Shown: positions 57,849-64,000 of the stretch, one piece after another
Numbering within the stretch: position 1 is the stretch's first letter
How the letters are laid out: every line of letters begins with the position of its first letter
NCBI GenBank assembly: GCA_027532775.1
Contig: JAPZTO010000001.1
Span: 744,001 to 808,000, forward strand
Direction of reading: 5' to 3'
DNA: 64,000 nt
Source: Beijerinckiaceae bacterium
GTDB lineage: Bacteria > Pseudomonadota > Alphaproteobacteria > Rhizobiales > Beijerinckiaceae
The notes under the pieces: model-generated
Database searches by the model: none
Told to the model about the DNA's origin: nothing
The model's input: the letters and a program-made list of their open reading frames with translations, nothing else
Position numbers and translations under genes: made by a program

Positions 57849-58823
57849 ATGCTCGACACGCTCACCAACCCGTCCTTCATCGCCTCGGTTCTGACGGCCA
57901 TTGCCGTCTCGGCAACCGTGATCACCCTCGGCCTGCCGCTTCTCGAGCGCAACGAGATGCGGGACAAGATGAATGCCGTCGCGCTCGAGCGCGACCGGAT
58001 CCGCGCGCGCGAGCGCGAGCGCCTCAACCAGCAGCAGAAGGCCGGCCCGAAGCCGACACTCCGGTCCAGCCCCGGGGCCCGCGCGAAACAGATCGTCGAC
58101 CGTTTCAACCTCCAGAAATGGCTGAGTTCGGAAGCCGCCAGCGAGAAACTGCTCCGCGCCGGCCTGCGCGGCCCCAAGGCGGAGACGACCTTCCTTGTGG
58201 CCCGGCTGTTCGCACCGATCGGCCTCATCCTGTTCGCGATCTTCTACCTGCTGATCAACAAGGGATTCGGGCTGCCCGTCGGCGGGCAGATCGGTGCCGT
58301 GATCGCCGCCGCCTATCTCGGGATCAAGGCGCCGGAAATCTACCTGTCGAACCTCACCTCGAAGCGTCAGGCCTCGATGCGGCGGGCCTTTCCGGATGCG
58401 CTCGACCTTCTGCTGATCTGCGTGGAATCCGGCATGTCGATCGAACATGCCTTCCGGAAGGTCTCGACCGAAATCGGCACGGCCTCGGTGCCTATGGCCG
58501 AGGAACTGGCGCTGACCACAGCGGAACTTTCCTACCTGCCGGAGCGCCGGCAGGCCTACGAGAATCTCGGCAAGCGGACGGGGCTCGACAATGTGAAATC
58601 TGTCACGACGGTGCTCATCCAGGCCGAACGCTACGGGACGCCGCTCGGGCAGGCCCTGCGCGTCCTGGCGCAGGAAAGCCGCGACCAGCGCATGACCGCA
58701 GCCGAGAAGAAGGCGGCAGCATTGCCACCGAAGCTGACCGTACCGATGATCGTGTTTTTCATGCCCGCGCTGTTCATCGTCATCCTGACGCCCGCGCTGA
58801 TCCAGATCTTCAAGTGGAAATAG
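57849..58823 (+). CDS. tadC: Tad inner-membrane platform protein TadC (CpaH)
   Basis: 324 residues, GspF/T2SF domain: RRAFPDALDLLLICVESGMSIEHAFRKVS and a C-terminal hydrophobic end IVFFMPALFIVILTPALIQIFK. Pairs with TadB. It is the last gene of the pilus operon; a strong terminator follows within 40 bases. Confidence 0.93.
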   Translation: MLDTLTNPSFIASVLTAIAVSATVITLGLPLLERNEMRDKMNAVALERDRIRARERERLNQQQKAGPKPTLRSSPGARAKQIVDRFNLQKWLSSEAASEKLLRAGLRGPKAETTFLVARLFAPIGLILFAIFYLLINKGFGLPVGGQIGAVIAAAYLGIKAPEIYLSNLTSKRQASMRRAFPDALDLLLICVESGMSIEHAFRKVSTEIGTASVPMAEELALTTAELSYLPERRQAYENLGKRTGLDNVKSVTTVLIQAERYGTPLGQALRVLAQESRDQRMTAAEKKAAALPPKLTVPMIVFFMPALFIVILTPALIQIFKWK

Positions 58824-58860
58824 GCACATAGCCGGGATGGCGTTGCGGCATCCCATGCAA

Positions 58861-58895
58861 AAGGCCCGGATCGAAAATCCGGGCCTTTGTTGTTT
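58861..58895. terminator. Bidirectional terminator between tadC and tadD-like gene
   Basis: Perfect 11-base stem AAGGCCCGGAT / ATCCGGGCCTT with a 5-base loop and TGTTGTTT on the plus side and AAAA before the stem, which gives a T-run on the minus side. It serves both converging transcripts. Confidence 0.93.
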
Positions 58896-58931
58896 CAGCG
58901 ATGCGTCGGCACGGCACGCTGTGCCGGCAGC

Positions 58932-59909
58932 CTAGCCGCGCGGCTCGTTCTCGGCGGAAGCCGGGTCCTGACCGCGGATCCTGCCGCTCAGGCCGAACAG
59001 GCCTCCCTCTTTCGGGCGAATGGCCCCCTGGGCCGGCGGTGCGGTCAGCGCCGGATTGATGGCCGGAACGTTCTTTGCTGCCGGAGGCGCCGGCCGGGCC
59101 GGTGATGCATTGGCTTGCGGAGCCGGATTGGCGAGGGCAACCGGCATGGCGGCAGAAGCTGCAGCCTGCGGCTGGCCCGCTTTCGGGCGGGCCGGAGCGG
59201 GCGCGGCGGGCCGGGGCCCAGCCGGGGCGCCGGCCCGCAATTGCTGCGCCAGCGCCAGATTTGCCTGGATGCGCGGATCCGGATTGGGCTGGCTGACGGC
59301 GCGGCGGAGAACCTCTTCTGCCCGGTCCAACTCGCGCGTGAGCACATAGGACAGGCCGAGATTGTTGAGGATGGACGGCTCATCCGGCGCGATTTTCAGC
59401 GCGCGCTGGTAGAAATCACGGGCCCGCTGATGTTGGCCCTGCTGGTCGGCGATCGAACCCATGGTGGAGAGCACGCGCCAGTTCGGGCGGTCCTCGGTAT
59501 GGGCCTGCGCGAGGACGCCGCTGGCCTCGTCCAGCCGCCCGATATCGGCCAGCGCCTTGCCATAGGCCGCCGCGACATCCCGGTCGCCGACATTGGCGAC
59601 GGAGGCGCGCTGCAACACCGCAACCGCCTGCTGATGCTGGCCGCTGGCGCGCAATGCGCTGGCATATTCGAGCGAGGCCTGCTTGTCGCCGGGCCGGGAA
59701 TCATAGCGGCGGGCCAGATTGGCCAGCCCGGAGGGCGTAATTGCAGCGTTGGCGCCTGCCGGCGAACCGGCCTCGTTCAGGGAGCCGGTGAAGGAATCCA
59801 GGCGCGCGGAGCATCCGCCGAGCAGCAAGGCGGCCAGCACCAGCGGCGCGAGGCGGGTCCCGGCACGCGGATCCGGCACCGCAGGGAAGGGCAACGGGAG
59901 CTTCATCAT
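58932..59909 (-). CDS. TadD-like TPR lipoprotein
   Basis: 325 residues. Lipobox LLGGCS near residue 30, then five or so TPR repeats (QASLEYASALRASGQHQQAVAVLQRA; DFYQRALKIAPDEPSILNNLGLSYVL) and a long Ala/Pro-rich disordered tail. TadD is the TPR pilotin-type component of Tad systems. It is convergent with the cpa operon, and its ATG at 59909 has AGGA upstream; two adjacent ATG codons are both usable. Confidence 0.85.
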   Translation of the reverse strand: MMKLPLPFPAVPDPRAGTRLAPLVLAALLLGGCSARLDSFTGSLNEAGSPAGANAAITPSGLANLARRYDSRPGDKQASLEYASALRASGQHQQAVAVLQRASVANVGDRDVAAAYGKALADIGRLDEASGVLAQAHTEDRPNWRVLSTMGSIADQQGQHQRARDFYQRALKIAPDEPSILNNLGLSYVLTRELDRAEEVLRRAVSQPNPDPRIQANLALAQQLRAGAPAGPRPAAPAPARPKAGQPQAAASAAMPVALANPAPQANASPARPAPPAAKNVPAINPALTAPPAQGAIRPKEGGLFGLSGRIRGQDPASAENEPRG

Positions 59910-60061
59910 CGGCAATCCTGACCTCACGTCTGCGGCCGGTTTCGGACACGGGCCGTTCTCCGGATCCGGCAATCGGCGGCCCCTGTTGAGAAAAAGGAAT
60001 AACTCGTTAACCCTAATCAGATGTTAACTTCGCCCCGTCCTGTCTGATTCAAGGGTCCGCC

Positions 60062-61435
60062 ATGCCTGCCAAAGCCTCGAAAGCCACCCCGATCCTGATC
60101 GTTGCCGAGGAGGCATGGAAAGAGATCGCCGCCGGGCTTTCCGTTCCCGCGCGACGTTTCGCCGAGACCCATGGCTTCGAGGGAAAGAGCGGAAAGGTCC
60201 TTGCCGTGCCCGATGCCGAAGGGCGGATCGAGGCTGTGCTCTTCGGAACCGGCAAGGATTCCGGCCTCGCCGAAAACCCATTCCTCGCTGGCAAGCTGCC
60301 GGCCGAGCTGCCGGCAGGCCGGTATCGCCTCGAGGGCACGCTCGCCCGCCCCGATCTCGTGGCGCTGGCCTTCCGGCTGGGCGGGTACCGGTTCGACCGC
60401 TTCAAGGAGATCGAGCGCCCTGCGGCAAGCCTCGACCTGCCGAAGGGGGTCGATGCGAACGTGCTGGATGCTCTCACCGAAGGGGTGATCTTGGGCCGGG
60501 ACCTGATCAACCGGCCGGCCAACGATCTCGGCACCAGCGAACTTGCCGAAGCGGCCAAGGCCGTGGCGGCGCAGCACGGAGCCAAGCTGCGCGAGATCAG
60601 CGGAGACGCGCTCCTGAAGAAGGGGTTCCCGCTGATCCACGCCGTGGGGCGTGCCGCCGAGAATCCGCCGCGCCTCGTCGATTTCCGCTGGGGCGATCCG
60701 TCGGATCCGGCCGTGACGCTGGTGGGCAAGGGCGTGATCTTCGATACCGGGGGGCTCAACCTCAAGCCCGATAATTCGATGCTTCTGATGAAGAAGGATA
60801 TGGGCGGTGCGGCCACGGCGCTCGCGGCGGCCTCGATCCTGATGGCGCTGGAGGCGAAGATCCGGCTGCGTGTACTGCTGCCGATGGTCGAGAACGCGGT
60901 GTCCGGCAATGCGTTCCGCCCTGGCGACATCCTGCGCTCGCGCAAGGGGCTCACGGTCGAGATCGGCAATACCGATGCCGAGGGGCGGCTGATCCTCGCC
61001 GATGCGCTGGCGCTGGCCGACGAGGACAAGCCCGACCTGCTGATCGACTACGCGACGCTGACTGGCGCGGCCAGGGTGGCGCTGGGCCCGGACCTGCCGC
61101 CCTTCTACACGGATGACGAGACCCTCGCCGAGCAGATCGCCGCGGCCGGCATGCGCACAAGCGACCCGGTCTGGCGGTTGCCGCTCTGGAAGCCCTATTC
61201 CGCGATGATCGAGTCGAAATCGGCCGATATCAACAATGCCGGGGCCGGTGGCTTCGCTGGCTCCGTGACGGCCGCGCTCTTCCTCAAGCGCTTCGTCACC
61301 GAGACGAAATCCTACGCACATTTCGACATCTATGGCTGGGTCCCGAGTGCCAAGCCCGGACGCCCAGAAGGCGGCGAGCCGCAGGCCGCCCGTTTGACCG
61401 CAGAGCTGGTGCTGTCCCGGTTCGGCCGCCGGTGA
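60062..61435 (+). CDS. M17 leucyl aminopeptidase family protein
   Basis: 457 residues. Metal and catalytic motifs: GKGVIFDTGGLNLKPD, MKKDMGGAATAL and NTDAEGRLILADAL (the M17 signature NTDAEGRL). It removes N-terminal amino acids from peptides in the cytosol; two-metal active site. Divergent from the tadD-like gene, with two GTTAAC palindromes in the 152-base gap. Confidence 0.95.
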   Translation: MPAKASKATPILIVAEEAWKEIAAGLSVPARRFAETHGFEGKSGKVLAVPDAEGRIEAVLFGTGKDSGLAENPFLAGKLPAELPAGRYRLEGTLARPDLVALAFRLGGYRFDRFKEIERPAASLDLPKGVDANVLDALTEGVILGRDLINRPANDLGTSELAEAAKAVAAQHGAKLREISGDALLKKGFPLIHAVGRAAENPPRLVDFRWGDPSDPAVTLVGKGVIFDTGGLNLKPDNSMLLMKKDMGGAATALAAASILMALEAKIRLRVLLPMVENAVSGNAFRPGDILRSRKGLTVEIGNTDAEGRLILADALALADEDKPDLLIDYATLTGAARVALGPDLPPFYTDDETLAEQIAAAGMRTSDPVWRLPLWKPYSAMIESKSADINNAGAGGFAGSVTAALFLKRFVTETKSYAHFDIYGWVPSAKPGRPEGGEPQAARLTAELVLSRFGRR

Positions 61436-61530
61436 GGCGCGGGACTCAACTTCACCCGGGAAAGATGATACGGATGTGAAACGATCGGGGATGGCGGAGC
61501 AGGTCCGTCGCAGGCGGGGGAACGGCCGGT

Positions 61531-61881
61531 ATGAGCGTCAGGTTGCGGCCGATCCAGGCGCTGCGCCTCTGGCAGGAGGTCGGGCTCAGCATGGTCAGGC
61601 GCCATGCCGTCGATCTGACCCAGCGCCAGATGGTCATCCTGCTGACGATCTATCTCGAACCACCGCCCCATACCGTGCGCGGACTGGCCGCCAAGCTCGG
61701 CGTGACCAAGCCGGTGATCACAAGGGCGCTCGATGCGATGGGCGAGCTCGATCTCGTCTCGCGCCGGCGCGACCCGGCCGATCGTCGCAATGTGATCATC
61801 CAGCGCACCGTCCGCGGTTCGCTGTTTCTCGACGAATTCAGCGATCGGGTGGTCGAGGCCGCCGGCGCGCTTGCCCCGTGA
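61531..61881 (+). CDS. MarR-family transcription regulator
   Basis: 116 residues, short for the family. Winged HTH: HTVRGLAAKLGVTKPVITRALDAMGELDLVSRRRDPADRRNVIIQRT, with the wing residues D-R-R typical of MarR. It ends eight bases before the NlpC/P60 gene, so the two are probably co-transcribed. Target and ligand unknown. Confidence 0.85.
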   Translation: MSVRLRPIQALRLWQEVGLSMVRRHAVDLTQRQMVILLTIYLEPPPHTVRGLAAKLGVTKPVITRALDAMGELDLVSRRRDPADRRNVIIQRTVRGSLFLDEFSDRVVEAAGALAP

Positions 61882-61888
61882 TGCCGCG

Positions 61889-62761
61889 ATGACCTTGCCC
61901 AGACCTCCCGTTCCGCTCGACCCACGCATGACGCCGCTCCGCGATGGCGTCGCTGCCCTCCATCTCCAAGGTCAGGTGGAAGCCGGGCGCTTCGTGGCGG
62001 CAGAGCCCTACCGGATCCGGGCCTTAACGGTACCGTTGCGCCGGACGCCTGATCCAACAGGGCCTTTTGACACCGAGTTGCTGCATGGCGAGGCCTTCGA
62101 CCTCTATTGGCGGGCGGGCGAATGGGGCTGGGGCCAGGCGCGGCGCGACGGCTATGTCGGCTACCTGCCGATCACAGCGCTTGGCCCGGACGGGCCGGAA
62201 CCCACGCATCGGGTCCGGGATCTCCGGGCCTTCCTCTATCCCGGGCCGAGCATCAAGGCCACGCCGCTGGGGCATCTGCCTTTCGGCGCGGAATGCACCG
62301 TGCTGGACATGGACGGACGCTTCGCCCGGATCGAGGCTGGCCATGTCTTCGCGGACCATCTCGGCCCGCTCGATGCCTTCGACGCTGATCCGGTTGCCGT
62401 CGCCGAGCGGCTGATCGGCATCCCCTATCTCTGGGGCGGCAAGTCGACCCTGGGGCTCGACTGCTCCGCCCTTGTCCAGACGGCCTGCCATGCCTGCGAC
62501 ATTCCGGCGCTGCGTGACAGCGACATGCAGGAACAGAGCCTCGGCCGGGCGATCAACATCCCGGACGAGCCGGGCCTCTACGAACGCGGCGACCTGCTGT
62601 TCTGGCCCGGTCATGTCGCCTTCGCGCAAGGTGAAGGACGCCTTTTGCATGCGACCGGCGCGTTCATGAAAGTCGTCAGCGAGCCGCTCGACACCGCCCT
62701 CGCGCGCATTGCCGGGCAGGGCCACCCGCTCCGGACGGTTCGCCGACTCTCCAAACCGTGA
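61889..62761 (+). CDS. NlpC/P60-family cell-wall hydrolase with SH3 domains
   Basis: 290 residues without a signal peptide: two SH3b-like segments (about 43-95 and 110-160) and a C-terminal NlpC/P60 domain with the catalytic Cys192 (GLDCSALVQ), His242 (GHVAFAQ) and third polar residue His254. It should cut gamma-D-Glu-Dap peptide bonds. ATG 61889 has no SD; a TTG at 61871 overlapping the MarR gene is a possible alternative. Confidence 0.9.
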   Translation: MTLPRPPVPLDPRMTPLRDGVAALHLQGQVEAGRFVAAEPYRIRALTVPLRRTPDPTGPFDTELLHGEAFDLYWRAGEWGWGQARRDGYVGYLPITALGPDGPEPTHRVRDLRAFLYPGPSIKATPLGHLPFGAECTVLDMDGRFARIEAGHVFADHLGPLDAFDADPVAVAERLIGIPYLWGGKSTLGLDCSALVQTACHACDIPALRDSDMQEQSLGRAINIPDEPGLYERGDLLFWPGHVAFAQGEGRLLHATGAFMKVVSEPLDTALARIAGQGHPLRTVRRLSKP

Positions 62762-62836
62762 TCGGACAACACCAACGCGCCCTTTACCCCGGCCGGATTC
62801 GTGCCCACACTGCGATTCCACAGGATGGAGGTGCGC

Positions 62837-63688
62837 ATGCGGGCTGGTTTCGCGTCGTGGGTCCCGGCACTTGGCTGGCCGGGCAAACTCCTTCCGGTGC
62901 TGCTTTTCCTTGGCTGGACCGGCCTCGCCATTGCCCAGAGCCAGGACCGGATCGAATGGCCGGTCACCGGGACCGAGGTGGATGTCGCCCTCGTCCTCGC
63001 GGTTGATATCTCCTATTCGATGGATCTCGAGGAACTGGCGCTGCAGCGTGAAGGCTATATTGCCGCGCTGACCTCGCCCGTTGTCCTCGAGGCGATCCGG
63101 AAGGGGATGATCGGGCGGATCGGCGTGACCTATATCGAATGGGCCGGCCTTGCGACGCGCAATGTCATCGTGGACTGGAAGATCATCGATTCCGAAGCCA
63201 GCGCGCGGGCCGTTGCGGCAGAGATCGCCGCTGCACCGGTCCGGCGGGCGCGGCGCACCTCGATCACCGGGGCGATCGATTTCTCGATGGACCGGCTGCA
63301 GGAAGCCCCGCTGCGCCCGCTGCGCCGGGTCATCGATATTTCAGGCGACGGCCCGAACAACGAGGGCGGCCTTGTTTCCCGCTCGCGGGACAGGGCCGTA
63401 GCGAATGGTGTGGTCATCAACGGGCTGCCGATCCAGATCAAACGGAACACCAGCTCGAACTTCGACATCGAGGGGCTGGACGACTATTACGCGGATTGCG
63501 TGATCGGCGGCCCGGGCTCCTTCCTCGTGACCATCGAGGACAAGGACCAGTTCCGCGATGCGATCCGGACCAAGATCCTGCGCGAGGTTGCGCAGAGTTC
63601 GATGTCCGATGCCGGCCCCGCCCGGCCGGGCCGCGCGGATTGCACCGTGGGCGAGCGGCAATGGCGCCAGTACTGGGAGCGGAACTGA
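62837..63688 (+). CDS. DUF1194 VWA-like exported protein
   Basis: 283 residues. Signal peptide (LLPVLLFLGWTGLAIAQS), then a von Willebrand A-like domain with the MIDAS D57-x-S59-x-S61 (AVDISYSMD), RRVIDISGDGPNNEGG and a C-terminal Cys pair. ATG 62837 is selected by a GGAGG SD five bases upstream. The family is of unknown function and common in alphaproteobacteria. Convergent with hrpB. Confidence 0.9.
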   Translation: MRAGFASWVPALGWPGKLLPVLLFLGWTGLAIAQSQDRIEWPVTGTEVDVALVLAVDISYSMDLEELALQREGYIAALTSPVVLEAIRKGMIGRIGVTYIEWAGLATRNVIVDWKIIDSEASARAVAAEIAAAPVRRARRTSITGAIDFSMDRLQEAPLRPLRRVIDISGDGPNNEGGLVSRSRDRAVANGVVINGLPIQIKRNTSSNFDIEGLDDYYADCVIGGPGSFLVTIEDKDQFRDAIRTKILREVAQSSMSDAGPARPGRADCTVGERQWRQYWERN

Positions 63689-63692
63689 GCCG

Positions 63693-64000
63693 TCAGGTTC
63701 CGCGCGGTTTGGCGCGGGTGGTCGGCGTGGCATGGGCCGGATCCTCCGGCCAGACATGGCGCGGATAACGCCCGCGCATCTCGGTGCGGACCTCGGCCCA
63801 TGAGCCTTTCCAGAAGCCCGGCAGGTCACGCGTGATCTGGATGGGCCGATGGGCCGGGGAGAGCAGTTCCAGCGTCAGAGGCAGCTTGCCATTGGCGATG
63901 GCAGGATGCACGGCAAGGCCGAACAGTTCCTGCACCCGGATCGACAGGCTCGGGGCAAGATCGCCGTCATACCGTATCGGATGAGCCTGTCCGGTCGGCG
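63693..64000 (-). CDS. hrpB: ATP-dependent helicase HrpB (C-terminal end only)
   Basis: The last ~101 residues are visible: HPIRYDGDLAPSLSIRVQELFGL, then SPAHRPIQITRDLPGFW and a tail EVRTEMRGRYPRHVWPEDPA...RAKPRG. This is the HrpB-specific C-terminal region (QELFG and RYPRHxWPEDP). The helicase core is beyond the right edge. Confidence 0.93.
   Translation of the reverse strand, partial: PTGQAHPIRYDGDLAPSLSIRVQELFGLAVHPAIANGKLPLTLELLSPAHRPIQITRDLPGFWKGSWAEVRTEMRGRYPRHVWPEDPAHATPTTRAKPRGT

Overview
The window reads as one continuous stretch of a GC-rich alphaproteobacterial chromosome around the replication initiation genes. Evidence for the lineage: the gene order coaBC-ubiB-ubiE / mutM-enoyl-CoA hydratase-rpsT-dnaA-dnaN-recF-gyrB, a complete FixNOQP-FixGHIS (cbb3) operon with an FNR/FixK-type regulator, and a Tad/Cpa pilus locus. 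The family (Hyphomicrobiales versus Rhodospirillales-like) cannot be fixed from the sequence alone. Left of dnaA most genes are on the minus strand and right of it most are on the plus strand, as expected for leading-strand genes flanking an origin.

Layout. (1) 1-2975, minus: a small cassette of GNAT-like protein, acyl carrier protein, AMP-forming ligase and a PLP-dependent (fold III) decarboxylase cut by the left edge; the set suggests an amino acid that is activated, tethered to a carrier protein and decarboxylated. (2) 3198-12436, minus: ccoNOQPGHIS-hemN, the whole biogenesis and structural set for the microaerobic cbb3 oxidase plus oxygen-independent haem synthesis, with an FNR box in front of ccoN and an fnr-like gene (12966) transcribed divergently. 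(3) 13989-15436: galM-like mutarotase and a Trp-rich orphan gene of different composition.

(4) 15494-32509: a catabolic island made of two transporter operons and enzymes. A sugar-type ABC importer (minus) is divergent from a LacD-like aldolase, a FucI/AraA-like isomerase and a Gfo/Idh/MocA oxidoreductase (plus), with a perfect inverted-repeat operator between them. Facing these is a second minus-strand operon: a NitT/TauT/SsuABC-type ABC importer, a DegT/DnrJ aminotransferase, a histidinol-dehydrogenase-like enzyme of the HpsN (sulfopropanediol dehydrogenase) type, an SDR and an MDR dehydrogenase. A LacI-family gene is divergent from it, with three operator-like palindromes in the gap. Together these suggest uptake and breakdown of a sulfonated sugar or C3 sulfonate (sulfoquinovose/DHPS-like); no kinase and no sulfo-lyase is present, so this remains a hypothesis.

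(5) 32554-41133: tRNA-Arg(CCG), cysK, dut, coaBC, ubiB, ubiE, mutM, enoyl-CoA hydratase, a TSUP membrane protein and rpsT. (6) 41187-41844: a 0.66 kb AT-richer non-coding region before dnaA with weak DnaA-box-like sites, a candidate origin. (7) 41845-49848: dnaA, dnaN, recF, two membrane protein genes (DUF817, LysE family) and gyrB. (8) 49869-59909: arfB, then cpaA-cpaF/tadB/tadC, ending in a strong terminator, and a convergent TPR lipoprotein of TadD type. (9) 60062-64000: leucyl aminopeptidase, a MarR regulator, an NlpC/P60 hydrolase, a DUF1194 VWA-like exported protein and the C-terminal end of hrpB, cut by the right edge.
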